Assembly (NCBI GenBank): GCA_910579495.1
Contig: CAJTVD010000129.1
Span: forward strand, 1 to 5,926
Direction: 5' to 3'
DNA length: 5,926 nt
Source of the DNA: an uncultured Lachnospiraceae bacterium
GTDB lineage: Bacteria; Bacillota; Clostridia; Lachnospirales; Lachnospiraceae
Below, piece after piece: positions 1-5,169 of this stretch. Under the pieces are notes generated by a model that saw only the letters and a program-made list of their open reading frames with translations, had not been told where the DNA came from and did no database searches. Position 1 is the stretch's first letter. Every line of letters begins with the position of its first letter. Both the position numbers and the translations under genes were made by a program.

Positions 1-151
1 TTGACTGTATCAGCCCGTTATAGTAACTCACCTGTGCGGAAAGGGAATGGGCGAGGCGGTCCGTTTCCATGGACACGCGGGCGTAGGCTGCGACTTTCTG
101 CCGCTTCTTCAGAGCCGGGATTTTCGGCTCTATCCTGCTTATCTTCGCCAT
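1..151 (-). CDS. Serine recombinase, N-terminal fragment (cut by window edge)
   Basis: The 50 visible residues begin with a basic segment (MAKISRIEPKIPALKKRQK) and continue into YARVS, the first beta strand and catalytic serine of resolvase/invertase-type recombinases. The nucleophile is Ser27. The following segment around SLSAQVSYY fits the N-terminal catalytic domain of the large serine recombinases of Clostridia elements. Such enzymes cut both DNA strands through a phosphoserine linkage and integrate or excise an element. The ATG at 151-149 is chosen because an AGGAG lies 7 bases upstream (159-163). The gene starts 42 bases after the SHOCT-like gene and probably shares its transcript. The reading frame is open to the window edge, so the rest of the catalytic domain and any zinc-ribbon or coiled-coil domain cannot be judged. 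The recombinase call is firm; its subclass is inferred. Confidence 0.93.
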   Translation of the reverse strand, partial: MAKISRIEPKIPALKKRQKVAAYARVSMETDRLAHSLSAQVSYYNGLIQS

Positions 152-193
152 AAAATCACTCCTTCCGCTACTATACATCACTCTAAAACCGCA

Positions 194-370
194 TTAAGTC
201 AACGGTTTTCCAGCCAGTAATGTACCCGAAACCGGGCGGTATTTTTCCAGCAGTTTTGTATCAATTATAGCTAATACCTCCCTATCGATGACGCCCTTTT
301 CCATCATGGATTTAGCGATGGAGAGCGAGATATAATACAGCTTTTCTGCCTGGAACTGCTCCTCAGTCAT
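194..370 (-). CDS. Small SHOCT-like protein of the recombinase module
   Basis: This is a 58-residue protein with no signal peptide, membrane segment or cysteine. It starts MTEEQFQAEKLYYISLSIAK and has a predicted helix followed by a short-helix pattern, KGVIDREVLAIIDTKLLEKY, at about residues 25-44. That pattern resembles the SHOCT (short C-terminal) motif, in which a small hydrophobic helical hairpin probably mediates oligomerisation. I recognise near relatives as small proteins encoded just before serine recombinases in Clostridia elements; their function is not established to my knowledge. The ATG at 370-368 is preferred over an in-frame TTG at 388 because family members begin MT(E/D)EQF. 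The start overlaps the stop of the zinc-finger gene (ATGACTGA, 363-370), which suggests translational coupling. The ribosome binding site lies inside the upstream gene's glycine codons. A role as recombinase accessory or directionality factor is possible but unproven. Confidence 0.85.
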   Translation of the reverse strand: MTEEQFQAEKLYYISLSIAKSMMEKGVIDREVLAIIDTKLLEKYRPVSGTLLAGKPLT

Positions 371-779
371 CTGCCCCGCCACCTCCAAATCGATGGTTAA
401 TATAACAGGCGTGGGAGCAGTATTTCCTTCCGGAATTGCCGTAGGCCGTGAACTCCCTTCCGCACCCGGCGCAGGTATGGGTGTAGACCGCTTTTTTGTT
501 CAGCATCTCCGGATGTTCCTTCCACCATTTCTTCCGGCACTGCGCAGAACAGAACACCCTCGTCTTCATCCCCTCGGTCTGCTCCAGTGCGGCTCCGCAT
601 TCTTTGCACCGGCTGCCGGTTCCCTCCGGCGCCTTCACCGCCATGTTCCCGGTCAGCCCGTTCCGCCTGCAGAACGCCACGACAGCATCCTTTGTCAGCC
701 CGATTTCCTTTGCTATGGTTGCATATCCAAAGCCGCTGTTACGGCGCTTTATGACCACATTTTTCTGTTCTTCCGTCAT
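363..779 (-). CDS. HTH protein with two four-cysteine zinc-finger motifs
   Basis: This 138-residue protein has an N-terminal helix-turn-helix at about residues 5-40 (the RRNSGFGYATIAKEIGLTKD region), similar to the HTH that ends resolvases and opens sigma-like regulators. Two zinc-finger-like modules follow. The first has Cys58, Cys61, Cys77 and Cys81 (C-X2-C-X15-C-X3-C). The second has Cys103, Cys106, Cys121 and Cys125 (C-X2-C-X14-C-X3-C). Both carry an aromatic-Cys-Ser pair before the last cysteine (FCS and YCS). Relatives in databases are often labelled 'sigma-70 subunit', but no sigma region 2 or 4 is visible, so that name would mislead. The ATG at 779 is chosen for its AGGAGG 8 bases upstream; longer starts have no such site. 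The protein ends in a glycine run (GGGGADD) whose codons form the next gene's ribosome binding site. DNA binding is very likely. Control of the recombinase or of excision is inferred from position only. Confidence 0.88.
   Translation of the reverse strand: MTEEQKNVVIKRRNSGFGYATIAKEIGLTKDAVVAFCRRNGLTGNMAVKAPEGTGSRCKECGAALEQTEGMKTRVFCSAQCRKKWWKEHPEMLNKKAVYTHTCAGCGREFTAYGNSGRKYCSHACYINHRFGGGGADD
382..386 (-). promoter_or_regulatory. Ribosome binding site of the SHOCT-like gene, inside the upstream CDS
   Basis: GGAGG lies 11 bases before the ATG at 370, a slightly long spacing. It is formed by the Gly codons (GGA GGT GGC GGG) at the end of the zinc-finger protein, so the glycine run may exist partly to provide this site. 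It competes with a TTG at 388 that would lie upstream of it and therefore cannot use it. Confidence 0.6.
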
Positions 780-787
780 GAGAACTA

Positions 788-793
788 CCTCCT
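788..793 (-). promoter_or_regulatory. Ribosome binding site fixing the start of the zinc-finger gene
   Basis: AGGAGG lies 8 bases before the ATG at 779. This full-consensus site decides the start against the longer reading frame that opens at 839, whose extra 20 residues would span the leader. Confidence 0.85.
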
Positions 794-806
794 GCGGAGG
801 CTTATG

Positions 807-879
807 TATTTTACCCCTGCTTTTAAGAAAGCCTCCCATTTCATTGCCACGGCAGAAGAGAAAACTTGAGGGTAAAATA
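807..879. repeat. 10-base inverted repeat in the recombinase-operon leader
   Basis: TATTTTACCC at 807-816 and its exact reverse complement GGGTAAAATA at 870-879 flank 53 bases. The outer copy abuts the T-tract of the hairpin at 879-902, and the inner copy lies 14 bases before the ribosome binding site of the zinc-finger gene. Between them is a small palindrome, TGCCACGGCA (845-854). In RNA the arms could close a long-range stem; in DNA they could be two half-sites for a regulator. AT-rich arms make chance occurrence possible. Confidence 0.5.
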
Positions 880-902
880 AAAAAACCGCCTTACGGCATC
901 TT
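879..902 (-). terminator. GTAA-capped terminator-like hairpin before the recombinase operon
   Basis: On the minus strand GCC-GTAA-GGC (888-897) forms a short stem closed by a GNRA-type loop and is followed by GG and seven T residues (879-885). The stem can be lengthened weakly by AAGAT pairing with the following G/T run, with one mismatch. The poor stem and good T-tract suggest a moderate intrinsic terminator. It could act as a backup for the transport operon, or as an attenuator in the leader of the zinc-finger/SHOCT/recombinase operon if the promoter candidate at 931-960 is real. A small AGCC/GGCT hairpin (906-916) sits just upstream of it. Confidence 0.55.
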
Positions 903-930
903 ATGAGCCGCAGGCTTGTCACTATTCGCT

Positions 931-960
931 GTTATTTCATGTCGTTTTATTAAATATCAA
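931..960 (-). promoter_or_regulatory. Candidate promoter of the recombinase operon
   Basis: TTGATA (955-960) matches five of six bases of the -35 consensus. At 18 bases it is followed by AATAAC (931-936), which matches four of six -10 bases. The stretch is AT-rich between two GC-rich hairpins and lies between the transport-operon terminator and the recombination genes. The -10 match is weak and its exact position is ambiguous. Confidence 0.3.
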
Positions 961-964
961 GGGA

Positions 965-979
965 TGGCGTACAGCGCCA
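965..979. repeat. Small palindrome between terminator and candidate promoter
   Basis: TGGCG (965-969) and CGCCA (975-979) form a perfect 5-base inverted repeat around a 5-base centre. It sits just upstream of the candidate -35 at 955-960. It has no T-tract on either strand, so it is not a terminator by itself. An operator or a chance palindrome are both possible. Confidence 0.3.
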
Positions 980-987
980 CAGCATGG

Positions 988-1015
988 AAAAAGCGGCCTG
1001 GTTTCCCAAGCCGCT
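988..1015 (-). terminator. Strong intrinsic terminator of the ABC/winged-helix operon
   Basis: The minus strand carries AGCGGCTTGG-GAAA-CCAGGCCGCT, an uninterrupted 10-bp stem (one G.T pair) with a GAAA tetraloop, running into five T residues (988-992). It begins 7 bases after the winged-helix stop codon. This marks the end of the transport cassette and separates it from the recombination module. Confidence 0.92.
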
Positions 1016-1022
1016 ACAGGAT

Positions 1023-1439
1023 TCATTCTGAATTGACCTCAAAGCAGTAGCCGACCTCCCGCACACAGCGGATGGTAAAAGGCGCATCCGGCTCTGCCTC
1101 ATATAATTTCTCCCGCAGGTTGCGGATATGGCAGCCTATGGCATTGCTTTCATCACCATAGGCATCCTCTCCCCAGACCTTCTGATATATCTGGTCATAG
1201 GTAAGGACACGCCCTTTGTTCGCAACAAGAAAACTGAGAAGGTCATATTCCTTTGCTGTAAGGCGTATCTCACGGCGGTCGCGGTATATCTTCCTCCGGT
1301 CCGGATAGATTTCCAGTCCCGGAAGCGAAACCATCGGCTCATCCCGCAGCCGCAGATGTTCAAATCCTGGATGGCGTTTCAGAACCTTCATAACCTCGTC
1401 AAATGCGGAAGAATCCTGCTCCTGAAATTCTATTACCAT
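1023..1439 (-). CDS. Stand-alone OmpR/PhoB-type winged-helix DNA-binding protein
   Basis: The protein has 138 residues. Residues 41-135 match the effector domain of OmpR/PhoB response regulators: the entry strands, RLTAKEYDLLSFLVANKGRV (59-78), the YDQIYQKVWGE helix, the recognition helix around IGCHIRNLREKL (101-112), and the wing ending VREVGYCFE. The usual receiver domain is missing. Only about 40 residues precede the effector domain, and they contain no phospho-acceptor pattern. Single-domain wHTH proteins of this kind occur in Clostridia, so this is probably a natural form and not a deletion. It is the last gene of the transport cassette, and control of that operon or of another target is inferred. 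The start at ATG 1439 has no good ribosome binding site; the nearest purine-rich run (AAGAAGGTGG) ends about 16 bases upstream. The gene lies in the same frame as the preceding ABC gene, with 14 sense codons between that TAA and this ATG, so reinitiation or readthrough could contribute to its translation. Confidence 0.88.
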   Translation of the reverse strand: MVIEFQEQDSSAFDEVMKVLKRHPGFEHLRLRDEPMVSLPGLEIYPDRRKIYRDRREIRLTAKEYDLLSFLVANKGRVLTYDQIYQKVWGEDAYGDESNAIGCHIRNLREKLYEAEPDAPFTIRCVREVGYCFEVNSE

Positions 1440-1481
1440 TACACGTCCGATGCCGCCACCTTCTTTCCGCTGACTTTCTGA

Positions 1482-3245
1482 TTATTGTATGTGCCAGCCT
1501 TCCGCCTGTTCCCTGATACGTACAAATTCACGGTAGGTTCCTTCCTGTTCCAACAGCTCTTTATGTGTCCCTTTCTGCGCTACCGTTCCTCCGTCAATCA
1601 CAAGAATCTGATCCGCATTTTCAATCGTTGCCAGCCTGTGGGCAATCGTGATGATTGTCTTCCCACGGGTCAGTTCAGAGATGGCTTCCTGGATCAGATG
1701 CTCATTCTCCGGGTCGATGCTTGCCGTGGCTTCATCCAAAATAACAATAGGGGCATCCTTCAGCATCGCCCTGGCGATCGAAATCCTCTGCTTTTCGCCG
1801 CCGGACAGTGTGCCGCCGCCCTCGCCGACTACCGTATCGTATCCCTGCGGCAGCGATACGATGAAATCATGGCATCTTGCCGCCTTTGCAGCCTCTATGA
1901 CTTCTTCCTCTGTGGCATCCGGCCTTCCGAAGCGGATATTGTTCCGGATCGTGTCATGGAACAGATACACATTCTGAAACACCATGGATATATTTTTTAG
2001 CAGGCTGTCGCAGGTAAATTCCCGCACATCGTGTCCGCCCACACGGATACTGCCCGCCTGCACGTCATAAAAACGGGCAATTAAATTACAGATAGTCGTC
2101 TTTCCGCTGCCGGAAGGCCCGACAATGGCAGTGGATGTTTTTTCAGGTATGGTAAAGCTGACATCCTTAAGCACTGTCCGCCCCGCATTATTTCCTTCCT
2201 CATACCCAAAATCCACATGGCAGAATTCTATCCCGAAATCTGAAAGGACGATATCCTTCCCGTCACGGTCAATATAGTTTCCCTCTTTCAGCGCGCCAAT
2301 CTGGTCCATCGCCGTATTGATGATGCCCAGCACATGGGCGCTGTCGCTGACCGGCTCCAGCGAACCGAAAATGCCGAAAGAAAAGAACATAAACATCAGC
2401 ATGACTGGCATCTCCATGCTCCCTGCAAAGCAGAGAAGGCAGGCAGCCGCAGCCAGGAATACCGAGGCGGTTTTCAGCGCCAGAAGGTGTCCGCAATTTG
2501 CCGGAGTAAACCCATATTCGATTTTCAGCCGGATATCACGGTTTTCCCTGGCTGCTTCTTTCATGCTCTGCATGGAGGCACCTCCCTGCCCAAAAGATTT
2601 CACGGTGGGAAGTCCGCGGGCATACTCTAACACTGCCCCGGACAGCTTCCGCCCTGCCTCTGCTTCCCTTGGAGCATTCCTTACGCTGTGTTTTGACACC
2701 AGCAGAAGGAACAGGAACGAAACCGCCGCGCCGGCCAGTGAGGTAAGCGCCGTAAGCGGTGAAAACACAAGCAGGCTTAAGAAAATAACGAGGAAGTTCA
2801 GGTAACCGCCTACAAAATTATCAATCATGCGGATTCCCATGTTTTCCAGTGTATTTAAGCCTGTGGTGATCGAATTTAAAATATCCCCTGTGCTGTTTTT
2901 CTGGAAATACCCAAGGGATACCCGCTTTAACGCGTCCCCGATGGCAAGTCGGTCTTTTGCCACAAGCTCATAGCTGATGGCTTCCTGAAAACGGGAACGC
3001 ATATAGTCAAAGAAAAACCGCAGGATAACCAACAGGGCAATCACCACAAAGCTGATGCCTGCCCACTTTCTGTCAAAAGCCGTTTCTTTCTGTGCGGATG
3101 CAAGTAAAAGCCCTACGGTATACGCCGCCACCATCACCGGCATGGCGGCGAACAGATGGGAAAAGAAAGAGAATACAAACCCAGCGTATAATTTCCCCTT
3201 AAATTCACCGCACCAGCCTATGATCCGTTTTAATGTCTTAAACAT
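1482..3245 (-). CDS. ABC transporter half-subunit (permease plus ATPase), second of pair
   Basis: This is a 587-residue exporter-fold half-transporter. About six membrane segments lie in residues 20-300 (clear ones near 20-42, 62-80, 142-184 and 254-297). A C-terminal nucleotide-binding domain follows from about residue 335. All ATPase motifs are intact: A-loop Tyr348, Walker A GPSGSGKTT (376-384), Q-loop Gln424, signature LSGGE (480-484), Walker B with Asp504 and catalytic Glu505, D-loop near 509-511, and H-loop His536. It overlaps the preceding half-transporter by 8 bases (ATGTTTAA, 3238-3245) and has GGAGG 9 bases before its ATG, so the two are made together and probably form a heterodimer in the cytoplasmic membrane. 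Drug, peptide or metal-chelate substrates are all possible. The AraC-regulated pair recalls siderophore transporters YbtP/YbtQ, a comparison by layout and general motif resemblance only. Confidence 0.95.
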   Translation of the reverse strand: MFKTLKRIIGWCGEFKGKLYAGFVFSFFSHLFAAMPVMVAAYTVGLLLASAQKETAFDRKWAGISFVVIALLVILRFFFDYMRSRFQEAISYELVAKDRLAIGDALKRVSLGYFQKNSTGDILNSITTGLNTLENMGIRMIDNFVGGYLNFLVIFLSLLVFSPLTALTSLAGAAVSFLFLLLVSKHSVRNAPREAEAGRKLSGAVLEYARGLPTVKSFGQGGASMQSMKEAARENRDIRLKIEYGFTPANCGHLLALKTASVFLAAAACLLCFAGSMEMPVMLMFMFFSFGIFGSLEPVSDSAHVLGIINTAMDQIGALKEGNYIDRDGKDIVLSDFGIEFCHVDFGYEEGNNAGRTVLKDVSFTIPEKTSTAIVGPSGSGKTTICNLIARFYDVQAGSIRVGGHDVREFTCDSLLKNISMVFQNVYLFHDTIRNNIRFGRPDATEEEVIEAAKAARCHDFIVSLPQGYDTVVGEGGGTLSGGEKQRISIARAMLKDAPIVILDEATASIDPENEHLIQEAISELTRGKTIITIAHRLATIENADQILVIDGGTVAQKGTHKELLEQEGTYREFVRIREQAEGWHIQ

Positions 3246-5040
3246 TTCCTTCTGCCTCCTTTCCCTGCTTTCCTACCGACCAGTTCTTTGCACCGATATG
3301 GGACTCCCACATCTTTCGGTACAGCGGGCAGCCCATCAGCAGTTCTTCCTGCCGCCCCTGCGCCACGAGCTCTCCGTTCTCCAGCACCACGATATTGTCA
3401 GCGTTTTTAATCGTGGAAAGCCTGTGGGCAATAACCAGCAGCGTTTTCCCTTTCGTCAATTCCCGTATGCTTTTCTGTATCTTATCCTCATTCTCCGGAT
3501 CAGTGAAAGCGGTCGCCTCGTCCAGTATAATGACTGGCGAACCCTTTAACATCATCCTTGCAATGGCAATACGCTGTTTTTCGCCACCTGACAGCCGTTT
3601 GCCAGCTTCGCCCGCAGGCGTGTCATAGCCATTTGGCAGCTTTCTGATAAATTCCTCGCACTGCGCCGCCCTTGCCGCTGCAAACACTTGCTTATCACTT
3701 GCGTCCGGATTTCCCATACGGATATTTTCCTTGATGGAGCAGCGGAACAGGAAATTGTCCTGCGCCACAAAACTGATAATGCCGGAAAGCTGTGCAAGGG
3801 GCATTTCCCGGATATCCACACCGCCGATGGAAATGCTCCCGGCAGACACATCATAAAACCGGGAGATTAGCCTTGCCACCGTGGACTTTCCCCCGCCAGA
3901 GGGCCCTACCAGTGCGGTAAAGCTGCCCTGGGGCAGTTTTAAGGAAACACCGTGCAGCACCTCATCCTCTTCATAGGAAAAACGGACATCTTTCAGTTCC
4001 ATATCATAGCCTTTCAGTTCTACATCCTGCCCTTTTTCCGACAGTTCTGGCATTTCCAGATATTCCTGCAATTCCTCCACCGTCATCTGCACTTTCTTGA
4101 TCTCGTTGGAAAATACCTCCAGCTTCGCAAGGGAGCCCACCATGGACATGGACAGCATGACCGCAAGCGCCGCCTGCGCCGCTGTGACCGTTCCGTCTGC
4201 CCCAAGCAGGAGCGCCACAGGCAGGACGCCTAACAGTGTAGACGGGAACAGGGCAAACGCCAGCTTCATGGTCACCCAGGTGGAGGAAAGCCATTTAATT
4301 ACAAATGTCCTGTAATTTAAAATAGCAGATGAGAATTTCCCATAGGATTCCCCGGTTCGCCCGAATGCCTTGATGACCTCGATCCCCTCCACATACTCCA
4401 CAATATTGCTGTTCATCTGTGCGAGGGATTCATTGTAGGTGTCATAGCTTTTCCCGCTGATCTTGAAGGTCAGCCCCATGCAGAGGAAGGAAAAGGGAAA
4501 AGTGACCATGGACGCAAGGAACAGCCGCCAGTCGATCGCCGCAAGCGCCGCCATGCTCACCAGCGGCAGTACGATATGCCCGCTGCCCTCCGGGACCAGA
4601 TGGGCAAGGGGCGGCTCAATGTCCTCAATCTTATCCACCATGATCCCTTTGATTTCCCCGATGCTGTGCTTCGTCACTTCCCCCAGCGGGGCGTGCAGAA
4701 AGCGGTCCGCCACACGGTTCCTCAAGCCTTCCAGAATGTGATAGGCTGCGTAATGGCTCGCCGTGGTGGAAAACCCGAAGCAAAGCACCTTCCCCAAATA
4801 GGCTGCAAACGCCAGAAGGCTCCATGACCAGATCCCTGAAACCGAAACCGCCCCATCTAAAAACAGGCAGAGGACACGGTAAAAACAATAATAAGGCACA
4901 AGCCCCGCCGTAATGCTGATCACGGACAGAACCACCGATAAAATCAGTTTTCGTTTCCCTTCACGGGCATAGGACAGCAGACAGGATAAAAAATTCTGCT
5001 TTTTGTTTTGTCTGTCCGCAGACAAATTTTGTTCGCTCAT
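3238..5040 (-). CDS. ABC transporter half-subunit (permease plus ATPase), first of pair
   Basis: This is a 600-residue exporter-fold half-transporter. A polar cytoplasmic N-terminus of about 30 residues precedes membrane segments near 32-58, 71-95, 152-195 and 258-302. The ATPase domain has A-loop Tyr356, Walker A GPSGGGKST (379-387), Q-loop Gln427, signature LSGGE (483-487), Walker B Asp507 with catalytic Glu508, and H-loop His539. The D-loop reads AFTD instead of the common SALD or SxxD form, while the partner has ASID. As I recall, EATAF-type D-loops occur among siderophore-type half-transporters of the YbtP/YbtQ group, which is a weak pointer to function. The ATG at 5040 is chosen because AGGAG lies 7 bases upstream; the TTG at 5064 would fall before that site. 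It is the first transporter gene after the AraC regulator and is preceded by a strong hairpin. It is likely co-transcribed with the next ABC gene and the winged-helix gene. Confidence 0.95.
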   Translation of the reverse strand: MSEQNLSADRQNKKQNFLSCLLSYAREGKRKLILSVVLSVISITAGLVPYYCFYRVLCLFLDGAVSVSGIWSWSLLAFAAYLGKVLCFGFSTTASHYAAYHILEGLRNRVADRFLHAPLGEVTKHSIGEIKGIMVDKIEDIEPPLAHLVPEGSGHIVLPLVSMAALAAIDWRLFLASMVTFPFSFLCMGLTFKISGKSYDTYNESLAQMNSNIVEYVEGIEVIKAFGRTGESYGKFSSAILNYRTFVIKWLSSTWVTMKLAFALFPSTLLGVLPVALLLGADGTVTAAQAALAVMLSMSMVGSLAKLEVFSNEIKKVQMTVEELQEYLEMPELSEKGQDVELKGYDMELKDVRFSYEEDEVLHGVSLKLPQGSFTALVGPSGGGKSTVARLISRFYDVSAGSISIGGVDIREMPLAQLSGIISFVAQDNFLFRCSIKENIRMGNPDASDKQVFAAARAAQCEEFIRKLPNGYDTPAGEAGKRLSGGEKQRIAIARMMLKGSPVIILDEATAFTDPENEDKIQKSIRELTKGKTLLVIAHRLSTIKNADNIVVLENGELVAQGRQEELLMGCPLYRKMWESHIGAKNWSVGKQGKEAEGNV

Positions 5041-5047
5041 ATACTTA

Positions 5048-5052
5048 CTCCT
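5048..5052 (-). promoter_or_regulatory. Ribosome binding site fixing the start of the first ABC gene
   Basis: AGGAG (within GGAAGGAG) lies 7 bases before the ATG at 5040. It rules out the longer TTG-initiated frame at 5064, which would start upstream of the site and inside the run of T residues after the hairpin. Confidence 0.85.
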
Positions 5053-5057
5053 TCCAT

Positions 5058-5098
5058 AAAACAAAATAAGAACGGGTAGTTTTCACTAACCATTCTTA
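5058..5098 (-). terminator. Terminator/attenuator between the AraC gene and the ABC operon
   Basis: On the minus strand the 32 bases 5098-5067 fold into a 14-position stem (TAAGAATGG pairing with CCCGTTCTTA through one T.G pair and one T/C mismatch, then TAGT with ACTA) capped by GAAA. TTTTGTTTT follows directly (5058-5066). This is a good intrinsic terminator. It lies 72 bases after the AraC stop and its T-tract ends 5 bases before the transporter's AGGAG site, so it either ends the regulator transcript or attenuates read-through into the transporter genes. Confidence 0.85.
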
Positions 5099-5126
5099 TC
5101 TTAACGCTTTTGGAAGCCGCTTTCCG
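5098..5126 (-). promoter_or_regulatory. Candidate AraC-dependent promoter of the ABC operon
   Basis: TAAGAT (5098-5103) matches four of six -10 bases. At 17 bases upstream is CGGAAA (5121-5126), a poor -35 match, as is common for promoters that need an AraC-type activator. The segment above it (5111-5130) contains two AGCGG direct repeats and GGAA/TTCC ends that might be regulator contacts. A start about 7 bases after the -10 would fall inside the 5' arm of the hairpin at 5067-5098, so this transcript would not form the full terminator. Weak consensus matches keep this tentative. Confidence 0.3.
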
Positions 5127-5169
5127 CTCCACCCCGTCCGTTTTGCCCCGATTAGACAAATACTTTTTT

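Larger units (their letters stand above)
1..779 (-). mobile_element. Recombination module of an integrative element (partial)
   Basis: Three minus-strand genes follow one another closely: an HTH/zinc-finger protein, a SHOCT-like small protein and a serine recombinase. From general knowledge, this trio recurs at one end of integrative and mobilisable elements in gut Clostridia, often with further recombinase genes downstream. The sequence shows the order, the 8-base overlap of the first two genes and the recombinase catalytic motif. That it belongs to a mobile element is inference. The element ends and attachment sites are not in the window, or cannot be recognised, and no relaxase or conjugation gene is visible. 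Confidence 0.65.

Noticed and set aside
170..193. TATAGT (170-175, minus strand) as a -10 for a separate recombinase promoter
   Set aside because: A start from it would fall in or next to the ribosome binding site at 159-163, and no -35 lies at a normal distance (the TTGACT-like sequence is 21 bases away).
780..839. Longer start for the zinc-finger protein adding 20 residues
   Set aside because: The AGGAGG at 788-793 would lie inside the extension and is perfectly placed for the ATG at 779.
393..906. Plus-strand open frames of 136-158 codons opposite the zinc-finger gene
   Set aside because: They lie opposite a gene with clear HTH and cysteine motifs, carry no recognisable domain, and have compositions typical of antisense frames.
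1023..1439. Winged-helix gene as a truncated two-component response regulator
   Set aside because: There is no receiver remnant upstream, where only 42 bases separate it from the ABC stop; stand-alone proteins of this length are a known form, so a broken gene is not supported.
1136..4888. Many other open frames on both strands inside the winged-helix and ABC genes
   Set aside because: They are shadows of strongly supported coding frames with intact ATPase or wHTH motifs; none has a domain or a convincing ribosome binding site of its own.
5041..5064. TTG start adding 8 residues to the first ABC protein
   Set aside because: It would precede the strong AGGAG site and overlap the T-tract of the hairpin; the ATG at 5040 fits the site.
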